From: Ignavibacteriales bacterium
Lineage (GTDB): Bacteria > Bacteroidota > Ignavibacteria > Ignavibacteriales > Melioribacteraceae
Length of the DNA: 64,000 nt
NCBI GenBank assembly: GCA_026390775.1
Contig: JAPLFF010000007.1
Location: forward strand, 310,001 to 374,000
Direction of reading: 5' to 3'
Program-made: the position numbers and the translations under genes
Shown: piece by piece, positions 42,866-53,245 of the stretch
Position numbering within the stretch: position 1 is the stretch's first letter
How the letters are laid out: each line of letters begins with the position of its first letter
The notes under the pieces: generated by a model
The model's input: only the letters and a program-made list of their open reading frames with translations
Databases searched by the model: none
Told to the model about the DNA's origin: nothing

Positions 42866-44911
42866 TTAATTATTTTTATTCCACTTGAATATTACAAGCG
42901 TGATGTCATCATGTTGAGAATGATTTTTTGAAAACAGACTCAACTCTTTCATGACTGCACTAGAAATTAGATCTAAACTTTTTTCGCGATTATTGAGAAT
43001 AATGGTATCTAATCTATCATAGCCGAAATCTTCTTCCTTATGATTCTTAGCTTCCGGGATACCATCAGAATAACATATAATAATATCATTATTCTTTAAT
43101 TGAATTTCCATCTCTTTTAATGAAGAAGCAAATCCAGCGTTGTAATCGAGACCCAGACCAATTCCAGGCGGTTGAATGCTTTCTATTCTGTCGCCGCTGC
43201 ATAGTAAGATTGGTGTATGACCTGCTCTTGCAAAATTTAGTATACCATTCTTTTTATTTATAATACCATAAATAGCAGTTACGAAATTTCTTTTATCCAA
43301 ACTTCTTTTTAATGTATCATTTGCTTTGATCAAGAGCTCTTTTGGGTTTGTAATAATTTTCGATAACGATTCAAAAATACCTTTTACTTCTGCCATAATA
43401 AATGCTGAGCTAATTCCTTTACCGGAAACATCAGCAACGACAAATCCAAGTAGATCGTCTGTAAGTTCAAAGAAATCGTAGTAATCCCCGCCGACTTCAA
43501 ATGCCGGAACAAATAATGCAGAAATTTCAAGCTGGTTAGAAGTTGGAATTGTACTTGGAAGAATTTTCCTTTGAATATCTCTGGCAACATCAAGTTCTTT
43601 TTCTAATCTTTCTTTCTCGATTGATTCTTCGATCAACTTAGCATTTTCTAATGCAACAGCAGCATAATCTGCAAATGCTTGAACTGCTTTTTTCTCATCC
43701 TGATCAAAATTATTATCTCTCTGTCTTGCAGCAAAAAGATACCCGTTAATTTTCTTATGAACTTTTAACGGTGCAATTGCGATAGATTTGAATTTCTGTC
43801 CATCTTCGTTTGTGTTAGATATGATTGAATCATGCTGAATAATTTCAATGGAATCATAATCGTTTTCACCGGATCCCAAAAGATTATTAGTAATTTTATC
43901 CGCATCAACATACCCTATATTATGAACTGAACTTAGCTCAATATTTTTATCGGATTTTAAGACTAACCAAGCAGAATCAGAATTACAAACTCTTGTTGTT
44001 ATTGTAGTTATAGTTTCGGCTAATTCTTTAAAATCAAAAACTTGAGTGATAAGGTTAGTTAAGTCCATTAAAGAAGAAACTTCTTCAGCTTTCCTATCAA
44101 ATGCTTCTGCTGTAGGTAGATGGAAAAGAGTTGTAAAAAATATTACACCAAAATTTATTGTTCCGTAAATCATAACCAGGCTCATAAATGTATGAAGCCC
44201 CGGAGAAAAGGAGTAAACGATTTGACGCATTATACTATTATTAGTAAAAGTTGCAAAATTCATTCCGAATAAAGCGGATAGAATTACTGATATTATCAAT
44301 AAATAATATTTCTGTTTTTTTGTTAGGAAGGCAATCCAAGAAACTCTGGTAGAATTAAGACAAATTAAAACAATTGTTACTACATAAAATGCATCTTTAG
44401 GATAATCGAATGAAGAGTCAAAGAGAATTAATATATTAGAGAAAAAGCTCAGGGCAAAGAAAACAAGCATAGTGTTATAGAAAGTGCTGAGATCTTTCTT
44501 CTGTCGTAGAAAAAATAATTCACGGAATGTTGAAAAGATATAAACTATTGATCCGATAAAAACAAATGTTAATAACACAGAAAACAGAGAATTGAAAAAT
44601 CCAATTCCCTTACTGCTATCTGAAGAACCTAAAATTGAATTTGCAATTGAAACTATAAAGAATATTAGTGCGGCAAGAATTCCAGCATTTAATACTAAAG
44701 TTAAAGGAGAATCAACTTTAGAGTTCAAGAACTGGTGGACATAATGATAAAGGAAAAAAACTGAGAGAAATACAAGTAACTCATTTATAATAGCAAGAAC
44801 ATTTGCCTCATGAAGCGGAAAGATCAAGTTGAATAAAAAAAGCAATATGGAAACTAGAATAGCGTTTTCTAATCCTTGCGAACGAGCAATATTTTTTAAT
44901 TGATTGCGCAT
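42866..44911 (-). CDS. Membrane GAF-PP2C phosphatase (RsbU type)
   Basis: The 681-residue product has about eight hydrophobic helices in residues 15-265, a GAF domain (about 285-430), a helical linker (VARDIQRKILPS) and a full PP2C domain. FEVGGDYYDFFELT, ADVSGKGISSAFIMA, CYSDGIPEAKN and HDDITLVIFK are the metal-binding motifs. It lacks the PDZ domain of the broken phosphatase. The membrane half suggests a signal from the envelope. It lies between the candidate anti-sigma gene and the STAS/kinase pair. Confidence 0.92.
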   Translation of the reverse strand: MRNQLKNIARSQGLENAILVSILLFLFNLIFPLHEANVLAIINELLVFLSVFFLYHYVHQFLNSKVDSPLTLVLNAGILAALIFFIVSIANSILGSSDSSKGIGFFNSLFSVLLTFVFIGSIVYIFSTFRELFFLRQKKDLSTFYNTMLVFFALSFFSNILILFDSSFDYPKDAFYVVTIVLICLNSTRVSWIAFLTKKQKYYLLIISVILSALFGMNFATFTNNSIMRQIVYSFSPGLHTFMSLVMIYGTINFGVIFFTTLFHLPTAEAFDRKAEEVSSLMDLTNLITQVFDFKELAETITTITTRVCNSDSAWLVLKSDKNIELSSVHNIGYVDADKITNNLLGSGENDYDSIEIIQHDSIISNTNEDGQKFKSIAIAPLKVHKKINGYLFAARQRDNNFDQDEKKAVQAFADYAAVALENAKLIEESIEKERLEKELDVARDIQRKILPSTIPTSNQLEISALFVPAFEVGGDYYDFFELTDDLLGFVVADVSGKGISSAFIMAEVKGIFESLSKIITNPKELLIKANDTLKRSLDKRNFVTAIYGIINKKNGILNFARAGHTPILLCSGDRIESIQPPGIGLGLDYNAGFASSLKEMEIQLKNNDIIICYSDGIPEAKNHKEEDFGYDRLDTIILNNREKSLDLISSAVMKELSLFSKNHSQHDDITLVIFKWNKNN

Positions 44912-44960
44912 ATTTTACAATTTGGGTCCTGATAAATTTATTTTTACAATTACCATAATG

Positions 44961-46253
44961 TTAGTTCACTCTTGTTGAATCGGTTTTCCGATGGTCATAC
45001 TTTTTAAGATCTTTTTTCAATTTCATCATAGCTTCACGAATTTTTGCTTTTGCCAATGAATCTTTTGCAACGTATTTATGACCAGTGATTGAATCCATCT
45101 TCGCACCAAACTCTTCCAGTTTGCTAAAATCCTGCTTAGAAAGTATTTCCATAGTTTTATTAACTATTTCATAAGGATCAATAAGTTTCGATTGAACATC
45201 TGAGTGTGCATGAGGCGAAGAGGGTACTTTCGGTGGCTTGTAGGATTTTCCTTTGGAAAAATAAATTGGAAGAGAAATATTCTTTAATTGTTTTGCGGCT
45301 TCATTTAGTTTAATTCTAATAGTGTCTGAGATCATATTAGTAAGACCGTTCATAGTCTCGGGAGGAATAACAACTTTGAAGAGATTAGAATCTAATTTAA
45401 ATGAATAATCGGATTCAGCCGCAATTGAATGTTTATTCTTTACTTTCTCTGGCATAACATCGAAATTAAAATCATACTTAGGCATTGGAGGATGTCCAGC
45501 AGATTTACTCTTTTCAAAATCTGCCAAATGTTTATTGAACTTTTCCTGATCCCACTTAAAATAAGTCCTGGCAACAGTATCGGGTGAAATAAGAATATAT
45601 TCATTCTGTGGAATTTCTTTAGCTGAAGCGATCATGTTCGAAATTTTTTCGTTGTTATAAAATTTATAAGCATTCGGAAAAAGTTCTTTCGATTTAGTTT
45701 CATCAACTTTTTGTGCAAATGATAGAATATCCGCAAGTACAGCCTGCTGTAAGACTGGTAGTCTTGGATTTACAGCAATTGTACTTTTATCATTTACTAA
45801 CACAGATGAGTAGATTTCTTTTTTATACGAATTTAATATCGAATCAGCTTCAGCTTTTTGTTTTTCATTCAATCCAAGAAGTTTTACAAATGTATCATAA
45901 TTTTTAGTCTGCTGGTTATAGGAGGCGGGTTTTATTTCATATATATTATTACCAGGTTCATCTTTCGAAATCAACAGAACTTTATTTTTCCCTTTATCAA
46001 GCGGAATGCTCTGATACAACGCAAAGTTAAAAACATCTTCATTGTTAATCTCAGTCTCAAAGAGAAGCGGTTTTAAATTTTTAGCTAAAGCAAGTAAGTT
46101 GTTTTTTCCTGTTTCGATTATTCTGCTAATGTCTCTCCTATTATATTTGAAAAAGAACATCAGTGCTATAGTGAGCAAAAATAAAATAATATAGGGGATT
46201 ATTTTTTTTAATTTATCAAAGTTTGTTGTTTTTTTTTTTGCTTGTCCTTCCAT
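44961..46253 (-). CDS. Membrane-anchored protein with Spy/CpxP-like motif, candidate anti-sigma factor
   Basis: The gene starts three bases after the sigma gene stop, the usual place of an anti-sigma factor. The 430-residue product has a short basic cytoplasmic N-terminus and one membrane helix (residues about 17-40). The long extracytoplasmic part includes LLGLNEKQKAEADSILNSYKK, like the L-T-x-x-Q motif of Spy/CpxP-type periplasmic sensors. I see no zinc anti-sigma motif (H-x3-C-x2-C), and the cytoplasmic part is only about 16 residues, short for a sigma-binding domain. It could be a sensor or target rather than an anti-sigma. Confidence 0.6.
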   Translation of the reverse strand: MEGQAKKKTTNFDKLKKIIPYIILFLLTIALMFFFKYNRRDISRIIETGKNNLLALAKNLKPLLFETEINNEDVFNFALYQSIPLDKGKNKVLLISKDEPGNNIYEIKPASYNQQTKNYDTFVKLLGLNEKQKAEADSILNSYKKEIYSSVLVNDKSTIAVNPRLPVLQQAVLADILSFAQKVDETKSKELFPNAYKFYNNEKISNMIASAKEIPQNEYILISPDTVARTYFKWDQEKFNKHLADFEKSKSAGHPPMPKYDFNFDVMPEKVKNKHSIAAESDYSFKLDSNLFKVVIPPETMNGLTNMISDTIRIKLNEAAKQLKNISLPIYFSKGKSYKPPKVPSSPHAHSDVQSKLIDPYEIVNKTMEILSKQDFSKLEEFGAKMDSITGHKYVAKDSLAKAKIREAMMKLKKDLKKYDHRKTDSTRVN

Positions 46254-46256
46254 ATG

Positions 46257-46856
46257 CTAAGCTCTTAATTCTTTTTGATATGGTTCAAGAATCAATTTTA
46301 AACTTTCACGCGCACGAAATATTCTTGATTTAATTGTTCCGACCTCTGTTCCCATTTGATCTGCAATTTCTTTATAACTAAATCCATCAATATCTCTCAT
46401 CACAAGAGGAGTTCTCAATTTTTCAGGAAGCTTTTCAATTGCTCTTCTTACCAGATTTGGAATATCAACATTTTCAGAAAATGGTCCGGTACCATATTCA
46501 GTATCAGAATCTTTTATAGGGACAAAAATGCTTCGCACTCTTTTTTTACGAAGATAATCTCTGCACTTGTTAACTGTTATTCTATATAACCATGTAGTAA
46601 ATTTTGATTCAAACCGAAATTCTTTGAGCTTATGATAAACACTAATAAAAACATCCTGAGAAATATCATCCACAAATTCTGCATCGCCCAAAGTTAAAAA
46701 GATTAAATTTCTAACCTTATCTTTATGTTTGATGACTAGTGTTCGAAATGTTGTATCATTACCTTTAATGAAGGCTTTAATTAATATAAAGTCTTCATCT
46801 TTCTCATTCTTGCCTTCGCTAAAATCAAATGTCTCTTGGTCTTTTAATAAATCCAT
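46257..46856 (-). CDS. ECF-type RNA polymerase sigma factor
   Basis: The 199-residue product has sigma region 2 (VDDISQDVFISVYHKLKEF and TWLYRITVNKCRDYLRKKR) and region 4 (LPEKLRTPLVMRDIDGFSYK, GTEVGTIKSRIFRARESL), with no region 3, so it is an ECF sigma. It starts at ATG 46856; no GTG or TTG alternative lies downstream within 25 codons. A motif matching ECF promoters ends just four bases before the ATG, so its mRNA may be leaderless and self-driven. It heads a seven-gene leftward operon with small gaps. Confidence 0.94.
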   Translation of the reverse strand: MDLLKDQETFDFSEGKNEKDEDFILIKAFIKGNDTTFRTLVIKHKDKVRNLIFLTLGDAEFVDDISQDVFISVYHKLKEFRFESKFTTWLYRITVNKCRDYLRKKRVRSIFVPIKDSDTEYGTGPFSENVDIPNLVRRAIEKLPEKLRTPLVMRDIDGFSYKEIADQMGTEVGTIKSRIFRARESLKLILEPYQKELRA

Positions 46857-46860
46857 ACTT

Positions 46861-46888
46861 TTAGACGATGATGGGGGTTTATTGTTCC
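46861..46888 (-). promoter_or_regulatory. Candidate ECF autoregulatory promoter
   Basis: On the minus strand GGAAC (46888-46884), a 16-base spacer and CGTCTAA (46867-46861) match the general ECF sigma promoter pattern. The -10 motif ends four bases from the ATG of the ECF sigma gene. Transcription would begin at or within a few bases of the start codon. Confidence 0.6.
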
Positions 46889-47087
46889 TTTCAAACTAAG
46901 CATTTCTGAAATCATTTTTCAAAAGAAACAGAGATAAAATGACTTTCTTTTTACTCGAGTATTCAATAATTTACTTATGAATATAATTATTTGTGCATTA
47001 TTATATCCAATCTGTAAATTTTTATTTTGATTTTCGTTGTAAAATATAAAATCGAGATATAACTTAAACTAATATTCAGGAGTAACT

Positions 47088-47426
47088 ATGAAGGTTAAAA
47101 CAATTGAGAAATATGGGGCTGTTGTAATTGAATTAAAAGGGAATGTTATGGGCGGTCCTGAAGCTCAGGAATTCAGCGATACCCTTCATAAACTTATTGA
47201 TGACGATAAGAAAAATGTAATAGTTGATTTAGCTGAAACAAAATTCATGAACAGTTCCGGTCTCGGTATGTTAATAAGCGGTTACACAACTATGAAGAAC
47301 GGCGGCGGTTCAATGAAACTTGCTAATGCTACAGAAAAGATCGAGAGTTTACTTGTAATTACAAAACTTATAACAGTTTTTGAACATTATACATCTGTTG
47401 AAGACGCTGTTAATAGTTATAAATAA
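47088..47426 (+). CDS. Second STAS-domain anti-sigma antagonist
   Basis: The 112-residue product is a single STAS domain with TKFMNSSGLGMLISGY, holding the phosphoacceptor serine. It is transcribed divergently from the sigma operon across a 231-base gap and ends in its own terminator, so it is expressed separately. It resembles the STAS protein at 42.5 kb only in the fold signature; the rest has diverged. It may be a second substrate for the same kinase and phosphatases. AGGAG precedes the ATG. Confidence 0.93.
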   Translation: MKVKTIEKYGAVVIELKGNVMGGPEAQEFSDTLHKLIDDDKKNVIVDLAETKFMNSSGLGMLISGYTTMKNGGGSMKLANATEKIESLLVITKLITVFEHYTSVEDAVNSYK

Positions 47427-47453
47427 TCTTTGCAGAATTATTGTACTTTATAG

Positions 47454-47484
47454 CTCCGGTATAAAATGCCGGGGGTATTTTTTC
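47454..47484 (+). terminator. Terminator after the STAS gene
   Basis: CTCCGG and CCGGGG (with one G-U pair) flank a nine-base loop and are followed by GTATTTTTT. It separates the STAS gene from purA, whose start lies about 30 bases downstream. Confidence 0.75.
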
Positions 47485-47511
47485 CCTACCAAATTTTTTA
47501 CCGAGGCATAG

Positions 47512-48780
<1,269 letters not shown>

Positions 48781-48865
48781 AATAATTTTTACCATATCTA
48801 AAATTTAATTAACAAAATCCGTTTTTGTAAATTCCATTTAGAATTATTTCTCTTAGGAGAGTAAA

Positions 48866-50089
48866 ATGAAAATGACCGGCGGTCCCGCCTCAATGAATAT
48901 TAAACTTGCACTAATTATTGTTGGTGCAACGATTGCGCTCGGAACACTTTATTACACTCAAAATCTAGTCGGCAGACTACAGCAACGAGAAAAAGATATT
49001 GTTCAGTTATATGCCAGTAGTCTTGAATACGGCGCAAGTACAGAAACGATAAATTCCGACTTTACATTTGTCTTTCAAAACATAATTAAAAGAATTGATT
49101 TCCCTCTTATTCTAACTGATCAAAATGACCAGGTAAATTCCACTGGAATTGTAAGCGGTTACAAAAATATTGGACACGATCCAAAACTATCCGATCAAAA
49201 ATTAAAAATTTTTCTCCAGGAAAAAGTAACTGAGCTCTCTAAACAACACGCTCCCATTTTAGTTAAATCACCTGACGATAAAATTATTTCAAAGATTTTT
49301 TATGGTGATTCTGATATAATCCAGCGTCTTCGTTTTTACCCTTATCTGCAAATATTATTTGCTCTAGTTTTTCTGATCATCGCTTATACAAGTTTCAGTT
49401 ACGTTAAAAAAAGTGAGCAAAGAAATATTTGGGTAGGAATGTCTAAAGAAACAGCTCATCAACTTGGTACACCTATTTCTAGTATTATGGGCTGGAATGA
49501 AATGTTGAAAATGAATTATTCTAATCATGATAAAGTACTGGATATTTCAGATGAGATTAGTAGCGATCTAACACGATTAAGTAAAATTACAAAACGATTT
49601 TCAAAAATCGGTTCAAAACCAGAATTAATAGATGAAAATCCTTATGAAATTATAGAAAATGTTATCAATTATTTTCAGCGACGTTTACCTCAGCTTGGCA
49701 AAAACGTTTTGATTTCTATTGAGGGCAATAGAGGACAAAAAGTAAAACTAAATCTTGAATTATTTGAATGGGTCATCGAAAATTTAATTAAGAATGCACT
49801 CGATGCAATTGAAAACAAAGAAGGGAAAATTACTTTTAAAGTGGAGCATAATCGCAACAAGATTGAAATTGAAGTTACCGATAACGGCAAAGGGATAGAA
49901 CACAACAGAAGAAAAGATATTTTTCGGCCTGGTTATAGCACTAAAAGAAGGGGTTGGGGTTTGGGATTAAGTTTATCAAAAAGAATTATTGAAGATTATC
50001 ACAATGGAAAAATTTTTGTAAAACAATCAATTATTAATGTCGGTACTACTTTTAAAATTATTTTGAATTCATCCGAAGAAATTACCTGA
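48866..50089 (+). CDS. Membrane sensor histidine kinase
   Basis: The 407-residue product has a membrane helix near residues 10-28, an extracytoplasmic sensor region of about 125 residues, a second helix near 158-178, a dimerisation helix and a GHKL ATPase domain. The phospho-His is in KETAHQLGTPISSIMGW, an H-Q-L-G-T-P form of the usual H-E-x-x-T-P. VIENLIKNALDAIENK is the N-box, VTDNGKGIE the G1 box and RGWGLGLSLSKRII the G2 box. AGGAGA lies before the ATG. No response regulator gene is adjacent, so the partner is elsewhere. Confidence 0.92.
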   Translation: MKMTGGPASMNIKLALIIVGATIALGTLYYTQNLVGRLQQREKDIVQLYASSLEYGASTETINSDFTFVFQNIIKRIDFPLILTDQNDQVNSTGIVSGYKNIGHDPKLSDQKLKIFLQEKVTELSKQHAPILVKSPDDKIISKIFYGDSDIIQRLRFYPYLQILFALVFLIIAYTSFSYVKKSEQRNIWVGMSKETAHQLGTPISSIMGWNEMLKMNYSNHDKVLDISDEISSDLTRLSKITKRFSKIGSKPELIDENPYEIIENVINYFQRRLPQLGKNVLISIEGNRGQKVKLNLELFEWVIENLIKNALDAIENKEGKITFKVEHNRNKIEIEVTDNGKGIEHNRRKDIFRPGYSTKRRGWGLGLSLSKRIIEDYHNGKIFVKQSIINVGTTFKIILNSSEEIT

Positions 50090-50447
50090 AATATTTTCCT
50101 ATAAAGTACGCCCCTAGATATCCCGATTTATAATCTGATTAGTAATATATCGGGAAATTCGTTTCCAAATTTCAAGAAAACGCTTATTCTTATTCCCAAA
50201 CTCAAGGATATGCACTTCTTGTATCAGAAGTAATACTAAAATTTTCTAAAAATTTAATTGGTATGTTCTTTGAGTAGATAATAGAGCTCCAATTATTGAA
50301 TGTGTTAACCCTCCTATATTACAGATCAAACTGCTATGGTTCGCCCTCAACCATAGCAGTTTATTTCCCACGTTAATTCAAAACAATTGATTAATATCAA
50401 ACCATAATATTTTGTAAATTTGCCCCTCAAATAATCTTAGCGGATTA
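50090..50447. other. Non-coding interval with two hairpins
   Basis: No gene of usable length is present in these 358 bases. A loose inverted repeat (TCCCGAT at 50121-50127 with ATCGGGA at 50149-50155, 21-base loop, no T run) lies near the histidine kinase stop. A very strong hairpin lies at 50328-50362. The promoter of the deaminase gene should lie after it, but I see no clear element. Confidence 0.5.
50328..50366. terminator. Strong hairpin, terminator-like
   Basis: AAACTGCTATGGTT and AACCATAGCAGTTT form a 14-bp perfect stem with a seven-base loop, followed by ATTT. The A and T ends would suit termination in both directions, though the T run is interrupted. It is 238 bases after the histidine kinase stop, far for its terminator, so it may instead end a short unseen transcript. 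Confidence 0.65.
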
Positions 50448-50942
50448 ATGAATAATTCTAATACCAAACGTCCTTCATGGGATGAATACTTTCTAAAAGT
50501 TGCAATGTTAGTTTCTGAACGTGCTACTTGTCCCAGAATGCATTGCGGCTGTGTACTTGTTAGAGATAGACAAATACTTTCAACTGGGTATAATGGTTCA
50601 ATTCCTGGCGATGGACATTGTGAAGACGACGGATGTATAATAGTTGATAATCATTGTATTCGAACTATTCATGCGGAAATGAATGCAATACTTCAATGTT
50701 CATCTCACGGTATAAGTACGCAGGGATCGGCTGCATATATAACAAACATGCCTTGCACAAACTGTGCAAAAGCTCTAATTACCGCAGGTATAAAAGAAAT
50801 AGTAATATTTTCTGATTACCACGATACATTGGCAGAAGAGTTTTTTAAGAAAGCAAACGTTAAAATTAAAAGACTATCAATCCCAAATAAAAATATTGAA
50901 TATGATCTTGAACGTTTTAGCTCCGCAAAAAAATTCAAATAA
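50448..50942 (+). CDS. Deoxycytidylate deaminase-family protein
   Basis: The 164-residue product is a zinc-dependent cytidine/dCMP deaminase. HAEMNAILQ holds the zinc His and catalytic Glu, and MPCTNCAKALI the two zinc cysteines. The N-terminus, RPSWDEYFLKVAMLVSERATC, is typical of dCMP deaminases/ComEB, which turn dCMP into dUMP for thymidylate synthesis. CDGxYNGS-like SIPGDGHCEDDGC adds extra Cys/His, probably a second zinc site as in dCMP deaminases. Confidence 0.9.
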   Translation: MNNSNTKRPSWDEYFLKVAMLVSERATCPRMHCGCVLVRDRQILSTGYNGSIPGDGHCEDDGCIIVDNHCIRTIHAEMNAILQCSSHGISTQGSAAYITNMPCTNCAKALITAGIKEIVIFSDYHDTLAEEFFKKANVKIKRLSIPNKNIEYDLERFSSAKKFK

Positions 50943-51017
50943 TAATTGATACCGATAAAGGAATAGAAATGAATTCAGAATACATTATTCTCATCACCCT
51001 TAATTGACCGGCAGAAA

Positions 51018-53153
51018 ATGAAATTAAGTAAAGAATATCTTGAGAAATATTTAAGGCCGGAAAATTTCTTTAACAGAGATCTAAGCTGGCTTGAATTTAA
51101 CCGCAGAGTCCTTGAAGAAGCCCTCAATCCCGAATTACCGTTATTAGACAAAATAAAATTTGTCTCTATCTTCTTTTCCAACCTTGATGAATTTTACATG
51201 ATCCGCGTTGCCGGAATAAAAGAACAATTGCGCGCCAAAGTTATTGATACTTCCATTGATGGACTAACACCAATAGAACAGCTACGAAAAATAGAAAGTA
51301 CAATTCAGCCAATGTTGAAACAACTGTCTGATTTTTGGCAGGAAGGAATAATTCCCAGGTTAAAAGAAAATAAAATTTATATTTATAATAATTTAGATGA
51401 GATTACCAAAGAAGAACGGGATGCACTCAATCAATATTTTCTCAAAGAAATTTATCCAGTTTTAACTCCTTTAGCATTCGATCCCGGCAGACCATTCCCC
51501 TATATCTCAAATTTAAGCTTAAGCTTTGCCATATTAATTAAAAAACCCTCGGGCGAAAAGCATTTTGCGCGTGTTAAAGTTCCGGGAATTATTCCAAGAT
51601 TACTTCGTATTGACAACATTGTAAAATCTAGACCTAAAAATGGTTCTAACGGTACATACAAATACGTTTGGATAGGTGATCTTATCAAATCAAATTTAAG
51701 TTTACTTTTTCCGGGTCTTGAAATACTTGAAGCCTATCTGTTTAGAATTACACGGGATACCGATCTTGAAATTCAAGAAGATGAAGCAGACGATCTTCTG
51801 CAGATGATAGAAGAAAATATAAAGCAAAGAAAATTCGGTTCAGTTGTTCTGCTTGAGGTGGAAAGACAGATGCCGGAATATATGATTGATATATTAATTG
51901 AAAATCTAGAAATATCTCGCGATGATCTTCATGTAATTGATGGTAATCTCGGTTTAAGCGATGTCATTTTACTTTATGATTTACAACTTCCGCACTTGAA
52001 AGAGAAACCGTTTCATCCGGTTACTCCAATTATTTTCGAAGAAGAAGAAAATCTTTTTTCTCTCATTCGAAGAAAAGATATTATGTTGCATCATCCATAC
52101 GATTCATTTAATCCTGTAATTGAATTTATTAAACTTGCTTCTAGAGATCCTGAAGTATTAGCAATAAAACAAACACTCTACAGAGTTGGACCAAACTCCC
52201 CTATTGTAAAATATTTAATAGAAGCTGCCGAACGTAAAAAACAAGTTGCTGTTTTAGTTGAACTTAAAGCACGTTTTGATGAAGAGAATAATATTTTTTG
52301 GGCGCGCGAGCTTGAAAAAGCCGGAGTGCATGTTGTTTATGGTTTATTAGGATTGAAGACTCATGCTAAAATGACCCTTGTTGTTAGAAAAGAAATTGAT
52401 GGGGTTAAACGCTACGTTCATTTAAGTTCGGGTAATTATAATATTGATACAGCTAAAATTTATACTGATATTGGTTTGTTCACTGCTGACCAAGATATCT
52501 GTTCTGATGTCTCAGAAATATTTAACTATCTTACCGGTTACTCCGAGCAGAAAACATTTAGAAAATTATGGGTCGCACCGGTAAATAAACGACAAAAATT
52601 TCTTGATCTAATTGAAAGAGAAATTAAGAATGCAAAAACAAATGGCAAGGGACATTTAATTTTCAAACTAAATGCCATAGTGGATCCACTTTTAATTGCT
52701 GCTTTGTATGAAGCCTCAGCAAAAAATGTTAAGATTGATTTAATTGTTCGCGGTATTTGTTGTTTGATTCCGCAAGTACCCGGTCTAAGTGAAAACATTC
52801 GTGTTATTAGTATTGTAGGAAGATTTTTAGAGCACGCACGCGTCTATTATTTCTATAATAACGGAACAGAAGAAGTTTACTGCAGTAGTGCTGATCTGAT
52901 GCAGAGAAATTTAGATAGAAGAATTGAAACAACTTTTCCTATTCTTGATGAAAAATTAAAGAAATATATCAAAGAAAAGATTTTAGAGACATCAATTGCG
53001 GATAATGAAAAAGCGAGAATATTGTTGCCGACCGGAAAATTTGTTTTCAATAGAAGGGTCTTAAACGAAGAGAAGGTCAATCATCAAGAATTTTTAATGA
53101 GTAGAAAAACAACAGTAAGCAAAAAAATACTTCAGCGAGAAGTTGTAGAATAA
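51018..53153 (+). CDS. ppk1: Polyphosphate kinase 1
   Basis: The 711-residue enzyme makes inorganic polyphosphate from ATP. NRDLSWLEFNRRVLEEA opens the N-domain. The phospholipase D-like catalytic halves contain GLLGLKTHAKMTLVVR, with the phosphorylated His, and FLEHARVYYFYNN, with the second His. NLDRRIETTFPI near the C-terminus is also conserved. Full length for the family. No exopolyphosphatase gene is adjacent. The start at 51018 has only a weak ribosome binding site. Confidence 0.96.
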   Translation: MKLSKEYLEKYLRPENFFNRDLSWLEFNRRVLEEALNPELPLLDKIKFVSIFFSNLDEFYMIRVAGIKEQLRAKVIDTSIDGLTPIEQLRKIESTIQPMLKQLSDFWQEGIIPRLKENKIYIYNNLDEITKEERDALNQYFLKEIYPVLTPLAFDPGRPFPYISNLSLSFAILIKKPSGEKHFARVKVPGIIPRLLRIDNIVKSRPKNGSNGTYKYVWIGDLIKSNLSLLFPGLEILEAYLFRITRDTDLEIQEDEADDLLQMIEENIKQRKFGSVVLLEVERQMPEYMIDILIENLEISRDDLHVIDGNLGLSDVILLYDLQLPHLKEKPFHPVTPIIFEEEENLFSLIRRKDIMLHHPYDSFNPVIEFIKLASRDPEVLAIKQTLYRVGPNSPIVKYLIEAAERKKQVAVLVELKARFDEENNIFWARELEKAGVHVVYGLLGLKTHAKMTLVVRKEIDGVKRYVHLSSGNYNIDTAKIYTDIGLFTADQDICSDVSEIFNYLTGYSEQKTFRKLWVAPVNKRQKFLDLIEREIKNAKTNGKGHLIFKLNAIVDPLLIAALYEASAKNVKIDLIVRGICCLIPQVPGLSENIRVISIVGRFLEHARVYYFYNNGTEEVYCSSADLMQRNLDRRIETTFPILDEKLKKYIKEKILETSIADNEKARILLPTGKFVFNRRVLNEEKVNHQEFLMSRKTTVSKKILQREVVE

Positions 53154-53245
53154 GACCTCAGTTACTAATTTTATTAAATTTGGAACTTAAACTTATTATC
53201 CTCTGTTATATATCTTAAATACTAAAACCTTTAAATTTTACTTTA

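Noticed and set aside
50121-50155. Terminator of the histidine kinase gene
   Set aside because: The stem is only seven bases with a 21-base loop and there is no T run.
53181-53208. Second ECF promoter (GGAACTT with TCTGTT) before the small membrane protein gene
   Set aside because: The -10 part does not match the CGTCTAA form at 46861 and the spacing is short, so a chance match is more likely.
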